Position numbers and translations under genes: made by a program. This document shows, in pieces, positions 1 to 7,064 of a DNA stretch of 8,012 bases. Within the stretch, counting starts at the first letter, position 1, and the number at the start of each line of letters is the position of its first letter. Location: NCBI GenBank assembly GCA_946478975.1, contig CAMLEO010000308.1:1-8012 (forward strand), read 5' to 3'. Origin of the DNA: an uncultured Steroidobacter sp. (lineage in GTDB: Bacteria > Pseudomonadota > Gammaproteobacteria > Steroidobacterales > Steroidobacteraceae). A model generated the notes under the pieces. The model had not been told where the DNA came from. It saw only the letters and a program-made list of their open reading frames with translations, and ran no database searches.

Positions 1-251
1 TCGATGATTAGATTGCGGTTGTCGCCCAGTGCGGCTTCACGGGTCAGCGCTTCGGAGAGCGCTTGCATGGAGCTGCTCATGGCGGCGATGCGCGCCGTCA
101 TCGGCTGCTCCGGCGGATGTGAGGCGACTTCGAAACCGTCGCCGGACGTGAGCACCGCTAATGTCACATCCGGGTTCGCGGTCGCGAAGGCCTGGAGCTG
201 GCGTGCGCCGATGCGCATCACTTCGGGATCGAAACGTTGATTCATGCTCAT
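1..251 (-). CDS. Roadblock/LC7 domain protein (MglB/CvnB-like), 3' end cut by window edge
   Basis: Reading leftward from 251, 83 codons are visible before the window ends. The protein begins MSMNQRFDPEV. It then shows a Roadblock/LC7 pattern: a strand-like stretch ending in TSGDGFEVA (about residues 33-41), an Ala/Ser-rich helix with ARIAAMSSSMQALSEAL (about 54-70), and GDNRNLII as the next strand. Roadblock proteins of this kind are small dimeric partners of Ras-like GTPases; MglB, for example, acts as a GTPase-activating protein. The start is set by ATGA at 251-248, where this ATG overlaps the stop of the upstream GTPase gene. A GGAA ribosome-binding site lies at 260-257. A second ATG two codons later (245) is possible. 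Domain identity comes from pattern and neighbour; whether it regulates this GTPase is inference. Confidence 0.8.
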   Translation of the reverse strand, partial: MSMNQRFDPEVMRIGARQLQAFATANPDVTLAVLTSGDGFEVASHPPEQPMTARIAAMSSSMQALSEALTREAALGDNRNLII

Positions 252-799
252 GTCGGTTCCAGCTCGCGCAGTTCCAGGCTGGCCAGCAATGTTTCAATCA
301 GCAGCAGCACGTCCTCGCGCTTGCGAACATCGACACTGAAAACGGGCGCGGCGAGTCGCAGCGATTCCAGGGCCAGGGCGCAGCCGTCGAGCAGTTCGAT
401 GTCGTCAGCCTCGGTGCGGCCGACGCCGACCACGAATGGCTGATCGGGCGCGATGCGACGGAACACCGAGGCGTACGCACGCAGGTCGGGGATGGCATTG
501 GGACTGGAGCCATCGATGAGCAGGATCACGCCCATCGAGCCCCGGCCGACGATCTCCCACATGAAAGAGAAACGTTCCTGGCCCGGTGTGCCGTAGAGGC
601 GCACCACCGTGCCGTCGTCGAGGCCGATGTGTCCGAGATCGAGCGCGACGGTGGTCGCATCCTTGGCGAAGCTTTCCTGATCGTGATTGCGCATCTCGGT
701 CGACACCGGCGGCAGATCGCTGATCGCACGGATCGCAGTGGTCTTGCCTGCGCCCATCGGCCCGGTGAAAACGATCTTCAGTTCGGCAGCTGCACTCAT
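248..799 (-). CDS. Small Ras-like GTPase (MglA/CvnD-like, COG2229 type)
   Basis: This 183-residue cytoplasmic protein is one G domain. The P-loop is GPMGAGKTT (residues 13-21). A Thr pair at 49-50 is a candidate G2 switch I threonine, and GTPGQERF (70-77) is the G3 switch II motif with the Ras-type Gln74. A hydrophobic strand, GVILLIDGS (90-98), follows. The stretch GTPGQERFSFMWEIV is typical of the bacterial GTPases paired with Roadblock proteins, such as CvnD of Streptomyces conservons. The G4 motif, normally (N/T)KxD, reads GRTE at 127-130, so guanine specificity may be weakened. The start is supported by GGGAG at 811-807 and by ATGA overlap with the upstream gene. The stop overlaps the downstream Roadblock start in the same way, so the three genes are probably translationally coupled. 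The probable role is a nucleotide-dependent switch in polarity or signalling; the output is unknown. Confidence 0.87.
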   Translation of the reverse strand: MSAAAELKIVFTGPMGAGKTTAIRAISDLPPVSTEMRNHDQESFAKDATTVALDLGHIGLDDGTVVRLYGTPGQERFSFMWEIVGRGSMGVILLIDGSSPNAIPDLRAYASVFRRIAPDQPFVVGVGRTEADDIELLDGCALALESLRLAAPVFSVDVRKREDVLLLIETLLASLELRELEPT

Positions 800-1824
800 G
801 CGCTCGCTCCCAAGCCAAGGTGCTTGCGCAGGTTGCGCAGGAATTGTTTCAGGCCACCGGGTGGACTTGGCGAGTGATCTGCCTGGCGCACCGGCTCGCT
901 GCTTGCGGTTGCAGGCTCGATCAACCCGCAGCTGGCGAGAGCGTTCATCGTGCGCGTCACTTGTTCGATAGCAGTTTTAGTGCGTGCTGCCGTCGCGGCT
1001 GCGGTCGCAGGTGTATCGGCCAGCGCAGCACAGATGCGGATCTGCGCTGTCCGCGCTGCTTCGTCATTCGTGCGAACGCGGCCGAAGTCGGGCCAGCGAA
1101 CCAATCGATAGGCCGTTGTTTGTTCCATCCACGGAGCGAGCGCCGCGCTGGCGTGATAGGCGGCAAACCAAAACAATTCCTGCCCAGCGCGCGGCGCGAG
1201 ATTGTCGGGCGGAGGTGCGCTCTTTTGCGGCGTCAGGCCGTCGAGGCGAATCGTTCCCTCGCGAATCGCCGCGGCTGTGTCTGGATTGCAGAAGTAGCGC
1301 CGGCCATCGCCAGCAATCCACAACGACGCGTCTCGTCGGACCTGGCATTCCAACCACAAAGCGGAATTGCCCAGCGACTTCAAGGTGCGCAGGGCTTCCA
1401 CAAAACTCCATGGATCGGAGCTCTGGCCAGCGGCGGAAGAAACATCGGGCTGCTCGCTCCAGCCGTCCATTTCGGCCGCCACGCGCTCGAGCATCCCGAG
1501 CACCTGCACTGCTGGAAACGGATAGACCAGTGTGTACGGGCCGGCGGGATGGTTGGTCTCGTTGGTGCTGACCTTGATGATGCGCTTGCCGGCGCGCTGC
1601 CAGGCGTCGACGTGCGGATTCGGCTCGCTGTGATGAACGACCACGACCTGTGCGTCGTCAGCGGCCGTGATCAGCCAGTTTGCCGGGGATGTTCCCTTGA
1701 ATACCCACAGCACCGAGTCGAACAGCTGAATGGCATGGCCAGCTCGTTCGTCGGCGGTGAACCGCGGTTTGATCAGGGCAATGCGCCGCTGGGTGCTCGC
1801 ACCCGCGGCGTTGACAGAAACCAT
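796..1824 (-). CDS. Conserved-looking hypothetical protein, first gene of GTPase/Roadblock operon
   Basis: I do not recognise this 342-residue protein by name. It has no signal peptide or membrane segment, so it is probably cytoplasmic. Residues of about 15-115 alternate hydrophobic strands and helices (AQVVVVHH, KRIIKVSTN, YTLVYPFP). This resembles a degenerate receiver or Rossmann-like fold without a clear phosphoacceptor Asp. A middle part contains SLWIAGDGRRYF and a Pro-rich linker. Residues of about 235-305 run from RLVRWPDFGRV through a helical stretch to ALASCGLIEPA, which looks like a winged-helix-type segment. The tail is basic (KQFLRNLRKHLGLG). GAGGA at 1833-1829 precedes the ATG and supports this start. 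The gene overlaps the GTPase gene by ATGA at 799-796, so it is probably an adaptor or regulator of that GTPase. Both domain assignments are structural guesses. The opposite strand is also open but Cys/Arg-rich, as antisense frames are. Confidence 0.72.
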   Translation of the reverse strand: MVSVNAAGASTQRRIALIKPRFTADERAGHAIQLFDSVLWVFKGTSPANWLITAADDAQVVVVHHSEPNPHVDAWQRAGKRIIKVSTNETNHPAGPYTLVYPFPAVQVLGMLERVAAEMDGWSEQPDVSSAAGQSSDPWSFVEALRTLKSLGNSALWLECQVRRDASLWIAGDGRRYFCNPDTAAAIREGTIRLDGLTPQKSAPPPDNLAPRAGQELFWFAAYHASAALAPWMEQTTAYRLVRWPDFGRVRTNDEAARTAQIRICAALADTPATAAATAARTKTAIEQVTRTMNALASCGLIEPATASSEPVRQADHSPSPPGGLKQFLRNLRKHLGLGASA

Positions 1825-1891
1825 GCAGTCCTCGGCGAAGGATTAAGACGGGTCCCGCCAATCCGTCCGCGAGGTACCTACGTGGAGAGAA

Positions 1892-1897
1892 ACATTA
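1892..1897 (-). promoter_or_regulatory. Possible -10 element of the leftward operon
   Basis: On the minus strand this reads TAATGT, a weak 3/6 match to TATAAT. A transcription start near 1885 would place the centre of the CRP-like site (1926.5) at about -41.5. That is the class II activator position, where the activator replaces a good -35 box. The support is mainly geometric. Confidence 0.3.
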
Positions 1898-1918
1898 GAG
1901 AGCGGCCGCGGCAGTGGC

Positions 1919-1934
1919 TGTGATGAAAATCACG
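1919..1934. promoter_or_regulatory. CRP/Clp-type operator
   Basis: The sequence is TGTGA-TGAAAA-TCACG, matching 9 of 10 conserved positions of the CRP consensus TGTGA-N6-TCACA. CRP family proteins, including Clp of Xanthomonas, recognise this palindrome. It lies in the 257-base spacer between divergent genes, centred about 103 bases upstream of the leftward start codon and about 155 upstream of the rightward one. The right arm overlaps a second, tighter inverted pair (TCAC-GT-GTGA, 1930-1939). The leftward operon is the likelier target by spacing. Which CRP family protein binds cannot be told from the sequence. Confidence 0.6.
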
Positions 1935-2081
1935 TGTGACGGGAAATTACCGCGTGTTGTGAGGAGCGGGGCCACGACCCGTGAACAGCGTCAAGAAAGG
2001 TCGAGCCTGCGTATTTCAGGGCGGCGTCGCCTGTCTGCTACAGTGTCGCAGTTCACAGTTACCCGTTTATCGGAGTTCTGA

Positions 2082-3824
2082 ATGTATACCAGTTCGCCAT
2101 CACCCAGGTGGCTGCCGGCAGCCATCCTGTTTTCCAGCGCGCTGGCGCTGGCGGCGTGCAAGCCGCATGAGCCCAAACCTGTTCCTGCTCCCAAGAGTGC
2201 CGAGACCGCCGAGCCGGTGAGCGCGGACGCCAAAACGGCCGCAAACCAGATCGTCGGCGATTATCTGCGCGACCAGATCACGAAGATTTCCAGCGATGAG
2301 TTCGAAGGCCGCGGCCCGGCGACGCCGGGTGATACCAAGACGCGCGACTACTTGGTGGAACAACTGAAGCAGCTCGGCTTCGCCCCCGGCGGCAGCGACG
2401 GCAGCTATCAGCAAATATTCGATGTCGTCGGCGTCAACAGCGACATGCCCAAGCAATGGTCCTTCAAGAAGGGCGGCAAGACGGTCGCGTTCAAATGGTG
2501 GGATCAATACATCGGCTCGACCGGCGTGCAGGCCGAGAGCAGCACGATCAAGAACGCCGAAGTGGTGTTCGTCGGCTACGGCATCCAGGCGCCCGAGTAC
2601 GGCTGGGACGATTTCAAAGGCCAGGATCTGAAGGGCAAAGTGCTGCTGATGTTGAACAACGATCCCGATTGGGATGACCAGCTGTTCGCCGGCAACACGC
2701 GGCTGTACTACGGCCGCTGGGGTTACAAGTACGAAAGCGCTGCGCGCCAGGGCGCGGCCGGCGCAATCATCATCCACACCACGCCATCGGCGGGTTATCC
2801 ATTCCAGGTCGTGCAAACATCCTGGAGCGGCGAGCAGGTCGAGCTGCCGACTGCGGGCGAGCCGCGCATTCAAGTCAAAGGCTGGCTGACCGAAGACGCG
2901 TCACGCGAGCTGGTGAAGCTCGCCGGCAAGGACCTGGATCAGCTGGTGGCCTCGGCCAAATCCAAGGATTTCCAGCCGGTGCCGCTGGGCGTGACCACCT
3001 CGATCGCGTTCAAAAACAAGCTCAATCGTTCCACCACCGGCAACGTCTTCGGCGTGCTGAAGGGCAGCGATCCATCGCTGAGCAGCGAGTATGTAATTTA
3101 CAGCGCGCATCACGATCACCTCGGCGTTGGTGCTCCGGATGCGTCCGGCGACAAGATCTATAACGGCGCGATGGACAACGCGTCGGGCGTCGCCCAGCTG
3201 CTCGCGATCGGCAAGGCGTTCAAGGCGCTGCCGCAGCCGCCGAAACGTTCCATCATGCTGTTGTTCGTCGCTGCGGAAGAGCAGGGCCTGCTCGGCTCGC
3301 AGTTCTTCGCCGCACATCCGACCGTGCCCGCCGGCAAGATCGCTGCAAACATCAACTATGACGGCGGCAACATCTGGGGCCGCGCCAAGGACATCATCTA
3401 CGTCGGCAAAGGCAAATCGTCGATGGACGATTACGTGAATGCGATCGCGAAGATGCAGGGCCGCGTGGTGACGCCGGATCAATTCCCGGATCGCGGCTTC
3501 TTCTACCGCTCCGACCAGTTCAGCTTCGCGAAGATCGGCGTGCCCGCGCTGTACCTGGACACCGGCACCGACTTCATCAATCAGCCGGCCGACTGGGGCA
3601 AGCAGCAGCACGCCGCGTACGAAGAAAAGCACTATCACCAGCCGTCGGATGAAATTTCCGCCGACTGGAATTTCGACGGCATGGTGGAAGACGCGCAGCT
3701 CGGCTTCTACGTCGGCAACAACATCGGCAACGCGGCCGAAGCCGATCTGCCGAAGTGGAATCCCGGCGACGAGTTCGAAGCGGCCCGCAAAGCGGCGCAG
3801 GCGGCGGTCGCCAAGGCCGAATAA
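2082..3824 (+). CDS. M28-family zinc metallopeptidase lipoprotein with PA domain
   Basis: This 580-residue protein is a probable periplasm-facing lipoprotein aminopeptidase. The N-terminus is a lipoprotein signal: Arg9, a hydrophobic stretch, then a LAAC lipobox with Cys26. Lys27 at +2 does not give the Asp retention signal, so the outer membrane is likely. A protease-associated (PA) domain occupies about residues 140-290, with AEVVFVGYG at 159-167 followed by a KGKVLL strand. The M28 catalytic domain follows from about 320. Its expected two-zinc set is present: His343 and Asp345 in HHDHLG, bridging Asp365 in MDNASG, catalytic Glu399 and ligand Glu400 in AAEEQG, Asp427 in NYDGG, and His519 in YHQPSDE. 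It is therefore predicted to be active, removing N-terminal residues from peptides. GGAG at 2072-2075, six bases before the ATG, supports the start. An intrinsic terminator follows, so it is probably a single-gene unit. Exact substrate preference cannot be read. Confidence 0.93.
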   Translation: MYTSSPSPRWLPAAILFSSALALAACKPHEPKPVPAPKSAETAEPVSADAKTAANQIVGDYLRDQITKISSDEFEGRGPATPGDTKTRDYLVEQLKQLGFAPGGSDGSYQQIFDVVGVNSDMPKQWSFKKGGKTVAFKWWDQYIGSTGVQAESSTIKNAEVVFVGYGIQAPEYGWDDFKGQDLKGKVLLMLNNDPDWDDQLFAGNTRLYYGRWGYKYESAARQGAAGAIIIHTTPSAGYPFQVVQTSWSGEQVELPTAGEPRIQVKGWLTEDASRELVKLAGKDLDQLVASAKSKDFQPVPLGVTTSIAFKNKLNRSTTGNVFGVLKGSDPSLSSEYVIYSAHHDHLGVGAPDASGDKIYNGAMDNASGVAQLLAIGKAFKALPQPPKRSIMLLFVAAEEQGLLGSQFFAAHPTVPAGKIAANINYDGGNIWGRAKDIIYVGKGKSSMDDYVNAIAKMQGRVVTPDQFPDRGFFYRSDQFSFAKIGVPALYLDTGTDFINQPADWGKQQHAAYEEKHYHQPSDEISADWNFDGMVEDAQLGFYVGNNIGNAAEADLPKWNPGDEFEAARKAAQAAVAKAE

Positions 3825-3854
3825 AAACTTTTCTTGAGTTGTTTGTTTCTGGAA

Positions 3855-3885
3855 GGGCTCATCGCCGCGGCGATGGGCCCTTTTT
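3855..3885 (+). terminator. Intrinsic terminator after the M28 peptidase gene
   Basis: Bases 3855-3866 pair with 3869-3880 as an almost perfect 12-bp GC-rich stem. There is one T-G wobble (3859/3876), and the 2-base centre would open into a 4-base loop. Five Ts follow directly (3881-3885), continuing GTT. It lies 30 bases after the stop codon. AA before the stem can extend pairing into the T run. Confidence 0.88.
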
Positions 3886-3953
3886 GTTGGAGTCATTTGT
3901 CGGCTCGAACCGTCACCGTGCGCGGCTAATTGTCTGAGCAGTTCGGTGTGAAT

Positions 3954-3965
3954 CTGTCGCGACAG
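3954..3965. repeat. Perfect 12-bp palindrome
   Basis: CTGTCGCGACAG is its own reverse complement, and the flanking bases do not extend the symmetry. It may be a regulator site for the TonB receptor gene about 210 bases downstream. A short palindrome of this kind can also arise by chance in GC-rich DNA. Confidence 0.35.
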
Positions 3966-3990
3966 GCTCCGGCGCTCCATTCCGACCAGC

Positions 3991-4010
3991 GAAATACACC
4001 TAAGTATTTC
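3991..4010. promoter_or_regulatory. Perfect inverted repeat, candidate operator
   Basis: GAAATAC and GTATTTC form two perfect 7-base arms separated by the 6 bases ACCTAA. The spacing, 13 bases centre to centre, suits a dimeric regulator more than a stable hairpin, because the arms are AT-rich. It lies about 166 bases upstream of the TonB receptor start. TonB receptors of this class are often controlled by local repressors, but no regulator gene is in the window. Confidence 0.4.
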
Positions 4011-4082
4011 TTGTACATGGCTTTTCCAGGCAGATAGCGCATCCTCGTTTGTGGCTTTTTGGCCGCAAAGGCACGGGCCCTC

Positions 4083-4112
4083 TTGATTTATTTCCAGCGT
4101 TGTCGCTAGCAT
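4083..4112 (+). promoter_or_regulatory. Possible promoter of the TonB receptor gene
   Basis: TTGATT (4083-4088, 4/6 of the -35 consensus) and TAGCAT (4107-4112, 4/6 of the -10 consensus) are 18 bases apart. Transcription would start near 4119, leaving a leader of about 57 bases before the GTG start. The match is modest and other placements are possible. Confidence 0.3.
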
Positions 4113-4175
4113 TTGTCTGAGAAATTAAAACGGGATGGTTTCTCAGCTCATCCGCTTTTTTTGGGGGTACACATC

Positions 4176-6989
4176 GTGTTCAAGCAACCTTGGATCCGTC
4201 CGGCGTCTGCTATGGCAGCGCTGTCGCTTTCAGTTACCGCCGTCGCCCAGACCACCACGCCGGCACAGACGCAGGAACTGGAAGAAGTCATCGTCAGCGG
4301 CGTGCGCCAAAGCCTGGTGCAGGGCCTGGAAAACAAACGCGCCGCCAGCCAGGTGGTGGAATCGATCGTCGCCGAGGACATCGGCAAGCTGCCCGATAAC
4401 AACGTCGTCGAAGCCTTGCAGCGCATTTCCGGCGTCCAGATCACCGATCGCGGCGGCGGCGAAGCCAACGGCATCGTGATTCGCGGCCTCAACGACGTGA
4501 CCACGACCTGGAACGGCCGCAACGTATTCACCGCGAACAGCCGCCAGCTCGCGTTACAAGACATTCCCGCGAACCTGGTCGGCCGCGTCGATGTTTATAA
4601 AACGCGCGCCGCCGATCAGCTCGAAACGGGCCTGGCCGGCCAGATCGATGTCACATCGCATCGGCCGTTCGATTTCAAGGAAATGGAATTCTCCGTCAAT
4701 GCGCGCGCCGAACAGCAGGAACAGCGCGATCAGATCGATCCGAATGTGAGCGTGCTGCTGTCCGATACGTGGGAAGTCGGCGAGGGCAAGTTCGGCGTGC
4801 TCGGCAACGTGAGTTATCGCCGCACGCGGTATCGCGACCAGAGCGTGACCGCCGGTGCGCTCGTGCCATTCTCGACTGCAGACAATCCTCCGCGAGGCAC
4901 GAACTGCAACGGCAGCGGCGCGGTTGCCGCGTGGACGCCGCTGGAACGTATCTTCAACGGCGACTGCCGCGTTTCCGAAAATCCGATCTGGCAGGCGGGC
5001 ACCGACGCGGGCTTGTCGACAGCGCCCGGCTCGACGCTGTCCTTCAACGGCGTCCAATATCCTTATCTGCTCGGCCGCGACGCATTGTTCGCCAGCGACT
5101 TCGAAGGCGATCGCAAGCGTCCCGCCGCGACGCTCGCCCTGCAGTGGGCGCCGAATGAAACATCCGAATACACCCTCGAAGCCTTCTATCAGGGCTATCG
5201 CGAGGAGATGTTCAACAACCTGCACTTCACGTTCGCCGACTGGTGGGGCGCCCTCGGCCCGAATCCGGCTTCGACGATCACGCTGTATCCGGGCACCAAC
5301 CTGATCAAGACCCGCACGGTTGGCGCGCCGTTCGGCTTCAACAGCGGCGACTCGACCGACCAGAGCACCGACACCTACGTGTATGCGTTGAACGGCAAAT
5401 GGAACATCGGCGACCGGCTCAAGCTCAGCGCCGACTTGTCGTTCCAGGACAGCGAATTCGAAACCGAATTCATCGCCATGCGCACCGAGCGCGTGCCGCA
5501 GTCGCTGACGCTGGATTTCAACGCCGGCAACGGCATCCCGTCCTGGCACTTCAACGACGACAGCCAGCTGCTCGATCCGTCGGTGTGGACGGTCGGCGCG
5601 CTGTTCCAGAACAAAGGCCGACAGGAAGGCGGTGCGCAGACGGCGCAGGTCGACGGCGATTACGACCTCGGCGAGGGCTTCTTCCGCACGCTCAGCTTCG
5701 GCCTGCGTTATGACGATCGCGACGCCAGGCAATACAGCCCGCGTCCGAGCCCCGAGCCGTTCCTCGGCCGGAACATGTCGACGCTTCCCAGCGGCATGAT
5801 CTTCCGTAACAGCGGCTTCATGGACGGCGAAGCCGATGTGCCGACTTCGTGGGCAGTGGTCAACGGTTATTACTTGCACGACAACCAGGCCGCCGTGCGC
5901 CAGCTCTACGGCTTGCCTGGCGCTGACCTCGCGCTGCTGCGGGCTTTCGATGTCACAGAAAAAACCGCGTCTGCGTACCTGCAGACCGACTTCGAAGTCG
6001 GCAAGCTGCACGGCCAGGTCGGCGTGCGTTACGTCTCTGTCGATACCGACATGAATTTCACGGACGTGATCGCGGGCGGCCGCTCGAAGGCGAGCAAGAG
6101 TGTCAGCGATGCATTGCCGTCGCTGACTTTGCGTTACGACGTGACCGATGCGCTGACGTTCCGCTTCAACTACGGCGAGACGCTGCGCCGGCCGACCTTC
6201 TCGGATCTGAATTCCAACTTCTCGCTGACCGGCGATCTCACGCAGGTGGGCTACGGCACCGGCACGGGCGGCAATCCGGATCTCGATGCAGCCAAGGCCA
6301 AGAACTACGACCTGACCGTCGAATGGTATTTCGCGCCGGACAGCGCGGTGTACGCGACCGGGTTCCGTCGCGAAATCGACGGCCTGGTGGTGCCGCTCAC
6401 CCGTCGCATCACCATTCCGAACACTGGCTTGAACACCAGCTCGTTCGTGGTCACGCAGCCGGTGAACGCGTCCGACGGCACGCTCGACGGCATCGAGCTA
6501 GGCATCGTGTACTTCCCGGATTATCTGCCGGGCATCCTCAAAGGCCTGGGTGTCCAGGGCAGCTTCACCAAGCTGAACTCCGAGCAGACGATTCCGCTGA
6601 CCAACGCCGAAGGCACGATCGTCGGCACGGCGAAATCCGAGTTCTTCCTGGTTTCGGACAAGTCGTACAACGTCACGCTGGCGTATGACCGGGCCGGCCT
6701 CGGTGCACGTCTGTCGTACGTGTGGCGCGATGATTTCCTCAATAACAACGAGGCGCGCATCTTCGCCAACCCGATCGGCATCTGGCGCAAGCCCGAAGAA
6801 AGCCTGGATCTCGCGATCTCTTATGACGTGACCGACAAGGTGGCGGTGTCGTTCGACGCGGTGAACCTGACCGAAGAGAAGCAGCAGTCGTACTACGCCT
6901 TCGGCTCCGCCGGCGGCCCGACGACCGACAACTTCGGCACCACGTTGTTGAGCCGTGCCTTCGCGCTCGGCGTGCGCTGGAGATACTGA
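4176..6989 (+). CDS. TonB-dependent outer-membrane receptor (Xanthomonas/Caulobacter class, TIGR01782-like)
   Basis: This 937-residue receptor is predicted to import a ligand across the outer membrane using TonB energy. From the GTG at 4176 the N-terminus is a signal peptide: Lys3 and Arg8, a hydrophobic segment, and the cleavage motif AVA after residue 24. A TonB box follows (LEEVIVSG, 35-42). The plug has the hallmarks of the class: DIGKLPDNNVVEALQRISGV (68-87), IRGL (102-105) and NGR (113-115). Later come DVYKT and a GQIDV segment leading to RPFDF. The remaining roughly 750 residues form the beta-barrel, ending GVRWRY with the terminal aromatic residue used in barrel assembly. GGGGG at 4163-4167, eight bases upstream, and the signal peptide favour GTG over the in-frame TTG at 4113, which would add 21 non-signal residues. 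Neighbouring peptidase and GGT-like genes hint at a peptide-type ligand, which is inference. Confidence 0.93.
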   Translation: MFKQPWIRPASAMAALSLSVTAVAQTTTPAQTQELEEVIVSGVRQSLVQGLENKRAASQVVESIVAEDIGKLPDNNVVEALQRISGVQITDRGGGEANGIVIRGLNDVTTTWNGRNVFTANSRQLALQDIPANLVGRVDVYKTRAADQLETGLAGQIDVTSHRPFDFKEMEFSVNARAEQQEQRDQIDPNVSVLLSDTWEVGEGKFGVLGNVSYRRTRYRDQSVTAGALVPFSTADNPPRGTNCNGSGAVAAWTPLERIFNGDCRVSENPIWQAGTDAGLSTAPGSTLSFNGVQYPYLLGRDALFASDFEGDRKRPAATLALQWAPNETSEYTLEAFYQGYREEMFNNLHFTFADWWGALGPNPASTITLYPGTNLIKTRTVGAPFGFNSGDSTDQSTDTYVYALNGKWNIGDRLKLSADLSFQDSEFETEFIAMRTERVPQSLTLDFNAGNGIPSWHFNDDSQLLDPSVWTVGALFQNKGRQEGGAQTAQVDGDYDLGEGFFRTLSFGLRYDDRDARQYSPRPSPEPFLGRNMSTLPSGMIFRNSGFMDGEADVPTSWAVVNGYYLHDNQAAVRQLYGLPGADLALLRAFDVTEKTASAYLQTDFEVGKLHGQVGVRYVSVDTDMNFTDVIAGGRSKASKSVSDALPSLTLRYDVTDALTFRFNYGETLRRPTFSDLNSNFSLTGDLTQVGYGTGTGGNPDLDAAKAKNYDLTVEWYFAPDSAVYATGFRREIDGLVVPLTRRITIPNTGLNTSSFVVTQPVNASDGTLDGIELGIVYFPDYLPGILKGLGVQGSFTKLNSEQTIPLTNAEGTIVGTAKSEFFLVSDKSYNVTLAYDRAGLGARLSYVWRDDFLNNNEARIFANPIGIWRKPEESLDLAISYDVTDKVAVSFDAVNLTEEKQQSYYAFGSAGGPTTDNFGTTLLSRAFALGVRWRY

Positions 6990-7020
6990 CCGGCGCCGCC
7001 CGTTTCCTGGCCACGCAGAT

Positions 7021-7047
7021 GGTGGCAGCATTCGTGCTGCCACCTTT
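7021..7047 (+). terminator. Perfect hairpin between TonB receptor and GGT-like gene, possible leaky terminator
   Basis: Bases 7021-7030 pair perfectly with 7035-7044 (10 bp) around a TTCG tetraloop. Only three Ts follow before GCT. The stem is strong but the T run short, so it may terminate partially, protect the 3' end of the receptor transcript, or reduce read-through into the gene starting at 7065. Confidence 0.6.
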
Positions 7048-7064
7048 GCTCACCAGGGAACGAT

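Larger units (their letters stand above)
3886..4175. other. Intergenic region upstream of the TonB receptor gene
   Basis: With the terminator, this is part of a 351-base stretch (3825-4175) without a convincing gene. It is visibly richer in A and T than the flanking genes towards its right end. It contains two perfect inverted repeats (3954-3965 and 3991-4010), a 9-base direct repeat TTGTCTGAG at 3930-3938 and 4113-4121, a weak promoter candidate, and a G-rich ribosome-binding site at 4163-4167. No tRNA or recognisable riboswitch was seen. Confidence 0.6.

Noticed and set aside
161..877. Plus-strand open frame over the GTPase gene
   Set aside because: Antisense to intact P-loop and GTPGQERF motifs; its own translation has no domain.
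820..1923. Plus-strand open frame of 367 codons
   Set aside because: It lies antisense to the 342-residue gene, is rich in Cys and Arg, has no recognisable domain, and runs into the divergent promoter region. The minus-strand frame has a good ribosome-binding site and coupled neighbours.
2014..2044. Promoter for the M28 peptidase gene, with TACAGT at 2039-2044 as -10
   Set aside because: The -10 is a 4/6 match, but no acceptable -35 lies 16-18 bases upstream (TCAGGG at 2016-2021). A promoter must exist in 1825-2081, but I cannot place it.
2901..4112. Minus-strand open frame of 403 codons that crosses the 3825-4112 gap and the end of the peptidase gene
   Set aside because: It runs through the intrinsic terminator and antisense to zinc-ligand-coding sequence, and shows no domain. 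The roughly 90 open codons in the gap are mildly unusual. A homology search of residues 1-90 would settle it; matches in unrelated contexts would revive it.
4554..6011. Minus-strand open frame of 485 codons inside the TonB receptor gene
   Set aside because: Low-complexity Arg/Ala/Val-rich antisense shadow of a clearly coding gene; no motif seen.
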